This document shows positions 20,231-29,468 of a stretch of 64,000 nucleotides of DNA, piece after piece. Source of the stretch: Fulvimarina manganoxydans (lineage in GTDB: Bacteria; Pseudomonadota; Alphaproteobacteria; Rhizobiales; Rhizobiaceae). How positions within the stretch are numbered: position 1 is the stretch's first letter; the number at the start of each line of letters is the position of its first letter. The stretch is from NCBI RefSeq assembly GCF_900176465.1, contig NZ_FWXR01000002.1, positions 186,001-250,000 on the forward strand. Reading direction: 5' to 3'. Position numbers and translations under genes: made by a program. The notes under the pieces are model-generated. The model was not told the DNA's origin and searched no databases. It saw nothing but the letters and a program-made list of their open reading frames with translations.

Positions 20231-21757
20231 ATGCGGAACTCGGCATCCAATCCGAAAAAGCGCAACAAATTCATCGCCGGCATTCTTGCCGCCGGCGTTG
20301 CCGGCGCGGCCCTCTCGGCCGGCGTCGTTTCCAACACCCCGGCCGTACTCGCCGCCCCGGTGACAGTCGATACTCCCCAGCAGAATTTCGGCTTTGCCGA
20401 CGTCGTCTCGAAGGTCTCTCCGGCCGTCGTCTCGGTTCGTGTGACCCAGGATGTGAAGCCGACCGCGGATATGGGCCGGGGCGGGTTTGCGAGCCCGTTC
20501 GACAATCTTCCCGAAGATCACCCGCTGCGCCGGTTCTTCGATATTCCCGGCCAGGGCCAGACACCTCCAGGCATGGCGCCCCATCGCGGCAACCGCCAGG
20601 CAATCGGCCAGGGATCGGGCTTCTTCATCTCCGATGACGGCTATGTCGTCACCAACAACCATGTCGTCGAGAATGGTTCGACCTTCACGATCGTCATGGA
20701 TGACGGCACGGAGTACGATGCCAAGCTGATCGGCACCGACGAGCGCACCGATCTTGCGCTTCTGAAGGTAGACGCGCCCAACACCAAATTCACCTATGTC
20801 GAATTCGGCGACGACAATGCAGCCCGCGTCGGCGACTGGGTCGTCGCGGTCGGAAATCCGTTCGGTCTCGGCGGTTCGGTGACGGCTGGCATCATCTCAG
20901 CTCGTGGCCGCGACATCGGCGCGGGCCCCTATGATGACTTCCTGCAGATCGACGCGGCCGTCAATCGCGGCAATTCCGGTGGTCCGGCCTTCGGCCTCGA
21001 TGGCAAGGTCATCGGCGTCAACACCGCGATCTTCTCGCCCTCCGGCGGCAATGTGGGCATCGCCTTCGCGATTCCCGCCTCGGTCGCCAAGGATGTGGTC
21101 GCGTCGCTGCGCCAGGACGGCACGGTCGAGCGCGGCTGGCTCGGTGTGCAGATCGGTCAGGTGACCGAGGACATTGCCGAGGCCGTTGGTCTGTCCGAGG
21201 CGGAAGGCGCCATCGTGACCATGCCGGATAACGAGACGCCGGCATCAAAAGCCGGCATCCAGACTGGCGACGTGATTACCGCTGTCGACGGCGAGACGGT
21301 CACGGGGCCGCGCGAATTGGCGCGCAAGATCGCCAATTATCGTCCGGGGTCTACGGTGGAAATCACCGTTTGGCGCGACAATGCGTCGAAGACTGTTGAT
21401 GTGACGCTGGGCGATCTGTCTCAGCTCGATGAAGCCGCCTCGATCGACGCGCCCCGCTCGAACGGCTCGCCGGTCAATCCGTCTTCTCTCTCGGGCTATG
21501 GCATTACGCTGACCCCTTCCGAGGACGGCAAGGGTGTCGTCGTCACCGACGTCGATCCGGACTCCTCGGCGGCTGAGAAGGGCTTCCAGGCCGGCGACAC
21601 CATCGTCGCGGTGAACGGTTCGGAAGTCGCAGACCAGCAGGACGTTTCCGCAGCGATCGAAAATGCCTCGAAGAACGGCCGCCGCGCCGCTCTTTTCCAG
21701 CTCCGGAACGGCGATGGACAGAACCGCTTCGTCGCTCTGCCGATCGAAAAGAGCTGA
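20231..21757 (+). CDS. degP: DegP/HtrA periplasmic serine protease
   Basis: 508-residue envelope protease/chaperone that degrades misfolded exported proteins. The N-terminus is a basic signal/anchor (KKRNKFIAGILAAGVAGAALSAG). The catalytic triad is His144 (VVTNNHVV), Asp174 (ERTDLALL) and Ser249 (GNSGGPAF). Two PDZ domains follow: about 275-375 (LGVQIGQVTEDIAEAVGL, AGIQTGDVITAVDG) and about 410-500 (GITLTPSEDG, KGFQAGDTIVAVNG). GAGGG lies 7 nt before the ATG. It is followed by a two-component system, a neighbourhood suggesting joint envelope-stress control. Confidence 0.97.
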   Translation: MRNSASNPKKRNKFIAGILAAGVAGAALSAGVVSNTPAVLAAPVTVDTPQQNFGFADVVSKVSPAVVSVRVTQDVKPTADMGRGGFASPFDNLPEDHPLRRFFDIPGQGQTPPGMAPHRGNRQAIGQGSGFFISDDGYVVTNNHVVENGSTFTIVMDDGTEYDAKLIGTDERTDLALLKVDAPNTKFTYVEFGDDNAARVGDWVVAVGNPFGLGGSVTAGIISARGRDIGAGPYDDFLQIDAAVNRGNSGGPAFGLDGKVIGVNTAIFSPSGGNVGIAFAIPASVAKDVVASLRQDGTVERGWLGVQIGQVTEDIAEAVGLSEAEGAIVTMPDNETPASKAGIQTGDVITAVDGETVTGPRELARKIANYRPGSTVEITVWRDNASKTVDVTLGDLSQLDEAASIDAPRSNGSPVNPSSLSGYGITLTPSEDGKGVVVTDVDPDSSAAEKGFQAGDTIVAVNGSEVADQQDVSAAIENASKNGRRAALFQLRNGDGQNRFVALPIEKS

Positions 21758-21773
21758 TGATTTCATGATGAAG

Positions 21774-21808
21774 ACGGGCCGAGCCGGGGTTATCCCAGCG
21801 CGGCCCGT
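21774..21808 (+). terminator. hairpin after degP
   Basis: Perfect 8-bp outer stem ACGGGCCG/CGGCCCGT with an inner GGG/CCC pairing, 16 nt after the degP stop. No U-tract, so termination is uncertain. The rest of the 323-base gap up to 22080 shows nothing I can name. Confidence 0.45.
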
Positions 21809-22080
21809 GATCGTTCGAGAATTGCGGACCACCCGCTCCAGACGGAGCGGCCTCGACCCTCGGAGGCTCGATGGCATCCAGGTCGCGGCGGTGTTCGTGT
21901 TTTTTCTCGAAGCGGGGCGCTACCCATTCATATCAGGCTGTCGACCAGGCAAACTTCCTAAACTTGCAGAAGCTTCCAAGCCGGCGACATAGTCGTCTCA
22001 CAAGCGCCCAAGCCTGATCCACGCCATCACCAGATAAACCGAACACCGACAAGTCCCGAGATAAGGCCGAACCAGACGCC

Positions 22081-22758
22081 ATGCGCATTCTGATCATCGA
22101 AGACGACCGTGAGGCCGCCTCCTATCTGACCAAGGCGCTCTCGGAGGCCGGTCATATCGCCACCCATGCGGCCGATGGCGAAGACGGGCTGCATCTGGCG
22201 ACGACGCGCGACTACGATATGATGATCATCGATCGTATGCTGCCCAAGCGCGACGGCCTGTCGGTCATCGCGGAAATGCGCAAAGCTGGACGCCAAACGC
22301 CGGCGCTGATCCTCTCGGCGCTTGGCCAGGTCGATGATCGGGTCGAGGGGCTTAAAGCGGGCGGCGACGACTATCTGACCAAACCCTTCGCCATGTCGGA
22401 GCTGATCGCGCGGGCCGAGGTGCTCGGCCGCCGCCGTCAGACCGGCGAAGTCGAGACCGGATACAAGGTCGGCGATCTCGAACTCGATCGCCTCTCCCAT
22501 GAGGTGCGCCGGGCCGGCAAACCGATCGTCCTGCAGCCACGCGAATTCCGTCTCCTCGAATATCTGATGAAACATGCCGGTCAGGTCGTCACAAGGACGA
22601 TGCTTCTGGAAAATGTCTGGGACTATCATTTCGACCCACAGACCAATGTGATCGACGTCCATATCTCGCGGTTGCGCTCCAAGATTGAGCGCGACTTCGA
22701 CAGCGCACTCCTCCACACGGTCCGCGGCTCCGGCTATATTATGCGCGACGGCACTTGA
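22081..22758 (+). CDS. OmpR-family response regulator
   Basis: 225-residue two-component regulator. The receiver domain (1-115) has acidic pocket EDD at residues 7-9, phosphoacceptor Asp51 (MMIIDRMLP) and the conserved Lys in LTKPF; the C-terminal winged helix (about 127-225) shows LQPREFRLLEYLMKHAGQVV and NVIDVHISRLRSKIE. The cognate kinase is almost certainly the one at 23564-24982, although two unrelated small genes lie between. A degP - regulator - kinase - glnE order is what I remember from other Rhizobiales. Confidence 0.95.
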   Translation: MRILIIEDDREAASYLTKALSEAGHIATHAADGEDGLHLATTRDYDMMIIDRMLPKRDGLSVIAEMRKAGRQTPALILSALGQVDDRVEGLKAGGDDYLTKPFAMSELIARAEVLGRRRQTGEVETGYKVGDLELDRLSHEVRRAGKPIVLQPREFRLLEYLMKHAGQVVTRTMLLENVWDYHFDPQTNVIDVHISRLRSKIERDFDSALLHTVRGSGYIMRDGT

Positions 22759-22775
22759 GCCCGAGGAGCCTCGCC

Positions 22776-23066
22776 ATGCGCGACGACATGGACCGGATCG
22801 AAACCCTCATCCGCAGCCGGATCGAGGAGGACTTCACCAATGTCCCGATCGTTCGGGTCGATGTGAAGCCCGACACGGACGAGGACGGCGAGGATATTTT
22901 GTGGGTCCGGGTGATCTTCGACGGACAGCCGGCGGACCTTGACAGGCGGGCCGTCTTGAAGTCGATCGGTCGACTTAGGGATGTTCTTGAAGATATCGAC
23001 GTTTATGATTTTCCGGTCATTTCTTTTGCGTCTCTTGCCGATGTCCATGCCGCATCTTCCGCGTGA
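22776..23066 (+). CDS. small conserved protein paired with a HEPN gene, 96 aa
   Basis: No characterised family recognised. The N-terminus is helical and acidic (DRIETLIRSRIEEDF), followed by a beta-hairpin-like part (VPIVRVDVKPDTDEDGEDILWVRVIF), a helix (AVLKSIGRLRDVLED) and a terminal strand (FPVISFAS). A clear ribosome-binding site (GAGGAG) supports the ATG at 22776, 17 nt after the response regulator. Its 3' end overlaps the HEPN gene by 26 nt, so the two are translated as a unit. By analogy with other HEPN partners it could be the antitoxin or a regulator of the HEPN protein; that is inference. Confidence 0.72.
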   Translation: MRDDMDRIETLIRSRIEEDFTNVPIVRVDVKPDTDEDGEDILWVRVIFDGQPADLDRRAVLKSIGRLRDVLEDIDVYDFPVISFASLADVHAASSA

Positions 23067-23535
23067 CCTGATCGCCACCGCACGAAGACTTGTTCGGACA
23101 CCTGACGGTGCTCCGAGCCAAGCCGATTTGCGACGTGCGATCAGCAGCTCCTACTACGCCGTTTTCCATTGTCTTGCTTTTCATTGCGCCGAGACCGTCA
23201 TTGGAGAGAATGGCCGTAACGCTCGTCGCGCTTGGCGGCAGACCTATCGCTCTGTCGATCATGCGAGAGCCAAGCAAGTCTGCAATACGAAGGACGGTAA
23301 GTATCGAGCGATTCTGGAGCGCTTTCCCTCCGGTATTCAAAGCTTTGCGGAACATTTCCGAAATCTTCAGGTCGTTCGCCACGCCGCAGACTACGACCCC
23401 CATTTTGTCACGATACTGTCCGCGACGAAGATCTGGATCGACGCCGCCGAAAGCGCGATCGCCGATTTCGAGGCGACGGACCCTTCCGATCGCCGCGCCT
23501 TCGTCGCGCTCGTGCTGTTTCCCTTGCGCGATTGA
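23041..23535 (+). CDS. HEPN-domain protein
   Basis: 164-residue all-helical protein of HEPN type. Characteristic segments are DLRRAISSSYYAVFHCLA in the first helix pair and FRNLQVVRHAADYDP in the later core, close to the R...H region that carries RNase activity in HEPN toxins, then RRAFVALVLFPLRD at the C-terminus. Start is ATG 23041 or 23047, inside the preceding gene, with no strong ribosome-binding site, so translational coupling is likely. HEPN proteins are often toxins or RNases in toxin-antitoxin and defence loci; whether this one is active is unknown. It lies between a response regulator and its kinase. Confidence 0.75.
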   Translation: MSMPHLPRDLIATARRLVRTPDGAPSQADLRRAISSSYYAVFHCLAFHCAETVIGENGRNARRAWRQTYRSVDHARAKQVCNTKDGKYRAILERFPSGIQSFAEHFRNLQVVRHAADYDPHFVTILSATKIWIDAAESAIADFEATDPSDRRAFVALVLFPLRD

Positions 23536-23563
23536 CCGTTCTGACAGCTGAGAGCCTGACCCC

Positions 23564-24982
23564 GTGCAACGCCTGAAATCCCTGATGAAGATGACGGCGG
23601 TTCGCCTGTCCGCAGTCTATCTTCTGCTCTTTGCCCTCGGCTCTGTCGGGCTTGTCTATTATGTGACGAATACGGCAACCGAGATCATCGAGGCGCAGAG
23701 CCGCACGGCGATCGAGGAGGAGATCGTCGAACTGGGTCAGGTCTACAGCGTCACCGGCATTGCCGGCCTTGTCCGCTCCATCGATCGCCGGGCACGCCAG
23801 CCCGGCGCCGGTCTTTATCTTGCCACCGACGCGACAGGTCGGATCATCGCTGGCAATGTGGAAAGCCTGCAGGCCGGGATCCTCGACGAAGAGGGCGCCA
23901 CGCCCGGCGCCTTTGGCTATACGCGCTATGGCGACGATGCCGGCGAGATTCATGTGGCCGTCGCCGACGTCTATCGTCTGCCGAACGGCATGCGCATCCT
24001 CGTCGGCCGAGACCAATCCGACACAATCCGGTTTCGCGAGGTGGTGCGCTCGGCGCTGGTTTGGTCGCTCGCCGCCATGGGGGCCTTCGCCGTTCTCGCT
24101 TGGTTCCTGATCGGGCGTCGCGCCTTGCGCCGGCTCGACCGCATGTCGGCGGCGAGCGCGCGGATCCTTGCCGGCGACCTCGATGAACGTCTTCCCGTCG
24201 TCGGCGCTGGCGATGAGTTCGATCGGCTCTCCGACAATCTCAACACGCTTCTGGCTCGGATCGCTCAGTTGCAGGAAGGTCTGCGCCAAGTGTCCGACAA
24301 TATCGCCCATGATCTGAAGACGCCTCTGGCGCGGCTGCGCTCGAAGGCGGAGGTCGCGGCGCTGACCGCCGAGAACGAGGAAACCAAGGCCGCTCTCGAG
24401 GGGATGATCGTCGATGCCGACCAGATGATCCGCACTTTTGATGCGCTCCTAATGATTTCGCGCGTCGAAGCGGGTTCGCATCCGGTTCTGAAGTCGACCA
24501 TCGATCTGGCCGCGATCGCGGCAGATGTGACCGAACTCTACGAACCCTTGGCCGAAGAGGCCGGTGCAACGATCGAGCTCCAGGCTTCCCCGCCGATCCA
24601 TATCGACGCAAGCCGCGAACTGGTTGCCCAGGCGCTTTTCAATCTCATCGACAACGCCCTCAAATATGGCGGTTCTGACGAGAGCCCGGCCCATGTGACG
24701 GTCGCTGTCGAAGACGATGGCGATCAGGCGATCGTGACCGTCTGCGACGACGGTCCCGGAATCCCGGAAGACAAGCGCGAAAGGGTCGTGGAGCGCTTCT
24801 ATCGCCTTGACGAAAGCCGCACGCGGCCCGGTTCCGGCCTGGGCCTGTCCCTCGTTCGGGCCATTGCCAATGTGCATGGCGGGTCGATGGTCCTTGAGGA
24901 CTCGCATCCGGGCCTTAGGGTGTCCCTCAGATTGCCGAAGATGCGGGGGGACGGTGATGGAGATGACACAGACGAGGGGTGA
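23564..24982 (+). CDS. membrane sensor histidine kinase
   Basis: 472-residue kinase: transmembrane helix 1 at about 13-33, periplasmic sensor of about 130 residues, transmembrane helix 2 at about 163-183, HAMP linker (RRALRRLDRMSAASARILAGD), H-box QVSDNIAHDLKTPLARLR with phospho-His249, and an ATPase domain with N-box LFNLIDNALKYGG, G1 DDGPGIP and G2 GSGLGLSL. Start is GTG 23564 (an ATG at 23585 is possible). It overlaps glnE by 26 nt. It should phosphorylate the regulator at 22081-22758; the stimulus is unknown, but the degP neighbour hints at the envelope. Confidence 0.95.
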   Translation: MQRLKSLMKMTAVRLSAVYLLLFALGSVGLVYYVTNTATEIIEAQSRTAIEEEIVELGQVYSVTGIAGLVRSIDRRARQPGAGLYLATDATGRIIAGNVESLQAGILDEEGATPGAFGYTRYGDDAGEIHVAVADVYRLPNGMRILVGRDQSDTIRFREVVRSALVWSLAAMGAFAVLAWFLIGRRALRRLDRMSAASARILAGDLDERLPVVGAGDEFDRLSDNLNTLLARIAQLQEGLRQVSDNIAHDLKTPLARLRSKAEVAALTAENEETKAALEGMIVDADQMIRTFDALLMISRVEAGSHPVLKSTIDLAAIAADVTELYEPLAEEAGATIELQASPPIHIDASRELVAQALFNLIDNALKYGGSDESPAHVTVAVEDDGDQAIVTVCDDGPGIPEDKRERVVERFYRLDESRTRPGSGLGLSLVRAIANVHGGSMVLEDSHPGLRVSLRLPKMRGDGDGDDTDEG

Positions 24983-27965
24983 GGACCGGTTGAAGATCGG
25001 CGGGACACTGCGTCCACGCATTCTCGAAACCGACGCCTCGAAGGATGTTGCGTCGAAGGGAGCGACCTGGCTCGCCGATCTCGCCAAGGCGGCGCAAGAG
25101 GCCGGCACTGAGCGGCTCGTCCGTCTTGTCCGCAGTGATGAGGACGAGGAGGCCCGCGCGCTCGGAGCGATCATGGCGCTCTCGCCTTATCTGCGTGGAT
25201 CGATGCTCGCCCGGCCCGCCTTGCTGGAGATGCTGTTCGACACGGATGTCTCGGCATTCGTCGATGAGCGTATCGAAGCTTTGTCCGCGCTCCCGTCGCC
25301 TGAGATGGGCGAGGGCGATTTGATGAAGCGTCTGCGCGAGGACAAGCGCGATATTGCCCTGTGTCTGGCGCTTCGCGATCTCTTCGGCGCCGGGACCGTC
25401 TCGAAGACCGCCTCCGATCTGTCGCGTCTCGCGGAAGGCGCGATCGGCGCCGCCTTGCGTTTGGGCCTTCGCGAAGCGGGCAAGTCCGGCAAGCTCACGC
25501 TTCGCGATCCCGATCGTCCCGAAGAGGGATCGGGCCTCTTCGTTCTCGCCATGGGCAAGCTCGGCGCCCGGGAACTCAACTATTCGAGCGATGTCGACCT
25601 CATCGTCTTCTTCGATCCCGATGCCGGCATCTGCGCCGACCCGATGGAGGCAACCGACACCTTTTCGCGCATCGTCCGCCGGCTGGTGCGCATCCTCGCC
25701 GAACGCACCGCCCAAGGCTACGTCTTCCGCACCGATCTGAGATTGCGGCCCGATCCCGGCGCGATGCCGCTTGCCATCTCCACCGACATGGCGATGACCT
25801 ATTACGAAGGGTCTGGGCGCAATTGGGAGCGCGCGGCCATGATCAAGGCGGCGCCGATCGCCGGCGACATCGCGGCGGGCGAAGCCTTTCTCGACGAGCT
25901 CTCCCCTTTCGTCTGGCGCAAATATCTCGATTTCGCCGCGATCGCGGACATTCAGGACATGAAGAGCCGCATCGATGACCATCGCGGCTTCGGTGATATT
26001 GCGATCCCAGGTCATAATGTGAAACTCGGCCGGGGTGGGATTCGCGAGGTGGAGTTCTTCACCCAGACTCAGCAGCTGATCGCGGGCGGGCGGAATCCGG
26101 CTCTGCGCGGCCGGCGAACCGAGGATGCTCTGGAAGCTCTGACGGCCGGCGGCTGGATCGAGGCGCAGACGGCAAGGGCGCTGACCGATGCCTATTGGTT
26201 CCTGCGCCGCGTCGAGCATGGCGTCCAGATGGTCGCCGACGAGCAAACCCATGATCTGCCCGCGGATGAAGAAGGGCTGGGTGAGCTCGCGGGCCTCTTG
26301 GGCTTCGAAAGCTTGCCGGATTTCGAAAAGGCCTTGACCGAGACCTTCGCGCTCGTCGATCGCCATTTTACCGGCCTCTTCAAGGATGGGCGCAAGGGGC
26401 GCCGCGCAAGAGGTGGGGCGGGCGACAAGGACAATGCGGCGGTTACCCGGCTCCTTGCCAATGAGGAGGACAAGGACGGGCTCGACGCGATCACGGCGCT
26501 TGGCTTTGCGCGGCCGGAAGATGTCGCCCGCATCCTGCGCTCTTGGGCTTATGGCCGTTACCGGGCAACGCGAACGGAAAAAGCGCGCGAGCGCCTGACA
26601 GAGGTTCTGCCCGCGCTGTTGAACGCCCTGTCCCAGTCCCCCGATCCCGACGGCGCGGTTGCCGCTTTCGACACCTTTCTCGCTGGACTGCCCTCCGGCA
26701 TTCAGTTCTTTTCCCTGATCGCGTCCAATCCGCGCATTCTCGAGCTTCTCGCTCTCATCATCACGGCCGCGCCGGCCCTATCGGCGACCATGGCCCAGCG
26801 TCCTCATGTCTTTGACGCGCTTCTCGATCCCGCCTTCTTCGACGAGGTGCCCGACCGCGATCTCATGGCCTCGCGCCTCGACGCCTTTCTCGAGGACGCC
26901 ACCGATTACGAGGACGTGCTGGCGCGTCTACGCATCTTCGCGTCTGAACAGCGCTTTCTCGTCGGCGCGCGCATGCTTTCCGGCGTCGTCGATCTCGCCG
27001 AAGCCGGCCCGGCCTTTTCCAATATTGCCGATGTCGTGCTGGACGCGCTTCTCGAAGCGGTCGTCGGCGAGTTCGCGCGTCGCCATGGCCAGGTGAAGGC
27101 TATGCGCCTGGCGCTTCTCGGCATGGGGCGGCTCGGTAGCCGCGAACTCACGGCCAATTCCGACGTCGATCTCATCCTCCTTTATGATCACGACGAGGAG
27201 GCGGATGAATCGGACGGCGAGAAGCCGCTGCCCGTTCAGGTCTATTTCACCCGCCTCACCCAGCGCCTGATCGCAGCCTTGACGGCCCCGATGCGCGAGG
27301 GCGCGCTCTATGAGGTCGATTTCCGATTGCGTCCCTCCGGCAACGCTGGTCCGCTCGCCACGCGCCTTGCCACCTTCCGGCGCTATCAGGAGGCGGAAGC
27401 CTGGACCTGGGAGCGCATGGCCTTGACGCGGGCGCGGGTCGTTGCGGGCGATCCCGATCTCGGCAAGCTCGTCGAAGAGACGGTGGAGACGCTTCTGGCT
27501 CTGCCGCGAGAGCGCAACGCCGTCACGGAGGATGTTCGCGCCATGCGCGGGCGGATCGAGCGCGAGAAGCCGCCGCGCGGGGCTCTTGATCTCAAGCTGC
27601 GGCCAGGCGGTCTCATCGATCTCGAATTCATCGCCCAATGGGCGCAACTGACCGGTCGCGTCGAGGGCATCACGCCCGGTACGCCGACGGCGGACGTTCT
27701 GGCCGCCTTCGATCACACTCTAGAGGGTGAAGAGGGGCCATTGTCTCTCGCCAATTCGATGGCTCGTCTTGCCGGCGTCATGCAGCTTGGCCGGCTGACT
27801 CCAATGGGTTCGAACCAGCTCGGCGACCTGCCGCCGCGCCTCGCCGACCGGCTCGCCAACGCGCTGGGATGCAAGGACGCCGAAGCGATCGGCCCGGTGC
27901 TCGACGAGACGACCGAGGCCGTACGAGAACGGTTCAAGGCGCTGATTGGAGATCCGATGGTCTGA
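24957..27965 (+). CDS. glnE: bifunctional glutamine synthetase adenylyltransferase/deadenylase
   Basis: GlnE switches glutamine synthetase by adding or removing AMP in response to PII. 1002 residues with two nucleotidyltransferase-type domains: the first has NYSSDVDLIVFFD near residue 206, the second ANSDVDLILLYD near residue 734, each giving the paired acidic metal ligands. RTDLRLRPDPG and DFRLRPSGNAG mark the repeats. The ATG at 24957 with GGGGGA upstream is preferred; the longer frame reads through the kinase gene in a shadow frame. Length is typical for alphaproteobacterial GlnE. Confidence 0.96.
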   Translation: MEMTQTRGEDRLKIGGTLRPRILETDASKDVASKGATWLADLAKAAQEAGTERLVRLVRSDEDEEARALGAIMALSPYLRGSMLARPALLEMLFDTDVSAFVDERIEALSALPSPEMGEGDLMKRLREDKRDIALCLALRDLFGAGTVSKTASDLSRLAEGAIGAALRLGLREAGKSGKLTLRDPDRPEEGSGLFVLAMGKLGARELNYSSDVDLIVFFDPDAGICADPMEATDTFSRIVRRLVRILAERTAQGYVFRTDLRLRPDPGAMPLAISTDMAMTYYEGSGRNWERAAMIKAAPIAGDIAAGEAFLDELSPFVWRKYLDFAAIADIQDMKSRIDDHRGFGDIAIPGHNVKLGRGGIREVEFFTQTQQLIAGGRNPALRGRRTEDALEALTAGGWIEAQTARALTDAYWFLRRVEHGVQMVADEQTHDLPADEEGLGELAGLLGFESLPDFEKALTETFALVDRHFTGLFKDGRKGRRARGGAGDKDNAAVTRLLANEEDKDGLDAITALGFARPEDVARILRSWAYGRYRATRTEKARERLTEVLPALLNALSQSPDPDGAVAAFDTFLAGLPSGIQFFSLIASNPRILELLALIITAAPALSATMAQRPHVFDALLDPAFFDEVPDRDLMASRLDAFLEDATDYEDVLARLRIFASEQRFLVGARMLSGVVDLAEAGPAFSNIADVVLDALLEAVVGEFARRHGQVKAMRLALLGMGRLGSRELTANSDVDLILLYDHDEEADESDGEKPLPVQVYFTRLTQRLIAALTAPMREGALYEVDFRLRPSGNAGPLATRLATFRRYQEAEAWTWERMALTRARVVAGDPDLGKLVEETVETLLALPRERNAVTEDVRAMRGRIEREKPPRGALDLKLRPGGLIDLEFIAQWAQLTGRVEGITPGTPTADVLAAFDHTLEGEEGPLSLANSMARLAGVMQLGRLTPMGSNQLGDLPPRLADRLANALGCKDAEAIGPVLDETTEAVRERFKALIGDPMV

Positions 27966-28048
27966 TAGGACGCTCGGCAATCCCTTGCCGGGCCTATGGT
28001 GGAGGGCTAGACACGATTAGAGGTCCACACCTTCTGGTCGCGTCATTA

Positions 28049-28669
28049 ATGCCTTTCGACTCCGTCACCGCGTTGCTCACCGGTTTCTTGACCGGCTTCA
28101 GCCTGATTCTCGCCATTGGCGCTCAGAACGCCTTCGTGTTGCGCCAGGGATTGAGGGGCGAGCATGTTTTCGCGATCTGCCTGACATGCGCCGGCGCGGA
28201 TGCTGCGCTCATCGCGCTGGGCGTCACCTCCTTCTCGATCGTGGCGGAAATCCTGCCAGGGATCGAGGTCTGGCTGAAATGGTTCGGCGCCGCTTTCCTC
28301 GTCTGGTACGGGGCGACCCGCCTCTGGGCCGCCTTCAAGGGCGACGAGACGGGCATGAAGCCGGCCGAAAACGAGCAAGCAAGCCTCAAACGGGCGATCC
28401 TGACATGCCTCGCCTTCACCATTCTCAACCCGCATGTCTATCTCGATACGGTGGTCCTCGTTGGCTCGATCGCCAGCCAGTTCGGCGGTGATCGGGCCTA
28501 TTTTGGCCTTGGCGCCGTGGCCGCTTCTTTCGTGTTCTTCTTCTCCCTTGGCTATGGCGCGACATTGCTGCGCCCGGTCTTCGCCAAGCCCGCGGCCTGG
28601 CGCGTTCTCGATATGGTCGTTGGCCTCACCATGCTGGTGATCGCAGCGATGCTGCTGACGAGCGGTTGA
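28049..28669 (+). CDS. LysE/ArgO-family amino-acid exporter
   Basis: 206-residue membrane protein with five or six helices, matching the LysE/ArgO exporter family: AIGAQNAFVLRQGLRGEHVF at the N-terminus and the central FTILNPHVYLDTVVLVGSI. Such proteins expel lysine, arginine or related basic amino acids. The start at 28049 gives the usual length; it has no obvious ribosome-binding site. Substrate not determined. Confidence 0.9.
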   Translation: MPFDSVTALLTGFLTGFSLILAIGAQNAFVLRQGLRGEHVFAICLTCAGADAALIALGVTSFSIVAEILPGIEVWLKWFGAAFLVWYGATRLWAAFKGDETGMKPAENEQASLKRAILTCLAFTILNPHVYLDTVVLVGSIASQFGGDRAYFGLGAVAASFVFFFSLGYGATLLRPVFAKPAAWRVLDMVVGLTMLVIAAMLLTSG

Positions 28670-28760
28670 GGGGTCCTTTTAGGGGCCGCGCATGCGCCTC
28701 GCCTCTTCGAGCGGTCTCCGGCATGGATGCCCGAAAAGTCACGGCCTTATCAGAAACCGT

Positions 28761-28786
28761 ATAATCGCCTCGAAACGGGCGATTAT
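28761..28786 (+). terminator. hairpin after the LysE-family gene
   Basis: Perfect 9-bp AT-rich stem ATAATCGCC/GGCGATTAT with an 8-nt loop, followed by TTCGCC. It lies about 90 nt past the exporter stop and could be a terminator or an operator for the next gene. Confidence 0.35.
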
Positions 28787-28920
28787 TTCGCCTTCCAGGC
28801 TCGAACGGGGCTGACTGGGATTCCACTTTCTCACTCAACGCCCTAGGCTTGAGAGAGACCCGAATGCGGGGCCTTGAAAGGCGAGGGCGCCGTTCAGGCG
28901 AAGGAATGCTGGTCTAAGGG

Positions 28921-29433
28921 ATGAAGCCAGACATGCCGATGCGATCAACGATCATTCTGGCCGCCATCGCGACGATGCCGCTTGCCGCGTGCGGCCACAA
29001 TTCGAGCGACGACCCACCGCGCAGAGGGCAGGGGTCCCTTTTCGGCCTCGCTATGCCGAGCCTCGAAATGCCCGAGGTCAATGTGACTCGGATCTTGACG
29101 GAAGGCGGGGGCGGCGAAGATTTGTCGCGCACGACGACGGCGCAGGCCAGTGAAGCAGAGCGCGCCGCGATCGCTCTGGCCGTGAAGGGCGCCTTTCCCC
29201 AAGACTGGACAGTGCGCGTCCTCGGCCTGAAGACCGGTCTTTCCCCAAGCGGCCAGTTGATGGCCTGCGGCATTGCCAATGCCACTAAGCCCGGCGGCGA
29301 CAGTGGCTGGAACGGCATCTTCCGAACCGAGACGACCCGGCGCACCGGCGAGACACGCCTGAGGCAGATCGCTGGTGGCGGAACGGACCGGCTCGTGGCT
29401 TATTCCCATTGTCAGGCCCTCGGCCTCGGCTGA
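28921..29433 (+). CDS. hypothetical lipoprotein
   Basis: 170-residue protein with a lipoprotein signal ending in the lipobox LAAC at residues about 21-24 (MRSTIILAAIATMPLAAC), so it is probably anchored in the envelope by its N-terminal cysteine. After a disordered Ser/Arg/Gly segment, the mature part has KGAFPQDWTVRVLGLKTG and MACGIANATKPGGDSGWNGIF. ATG 28921 and ATG 28936 are both possible starts. I do not recognise a family; function unknown. Confidence 0.7.
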   Translation: MKPDMPMRSTIILAAIATMPLAACGHNSSDDPPRRGQGSLFGLAMPSLEMPEVNVTRILTEGGGGEDLSRTTTAQASEAERAAIALAVKGAFPQDWTVRVLGLKTGLSPSGQLMACGIANATKPGGDSGWNGIFRTETTRRTGETRLRQIAGGGTDRLVAYSHCQALGLG

Positions 29434-29468
29434 CTTGTGATAGCTCGCATCGAGAGGGGTGGGGTTCG

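Noticed and set aside
24927-26366. 479-codon open frame on the minus strand
   Set aside because: Antisense shadow of glnE.
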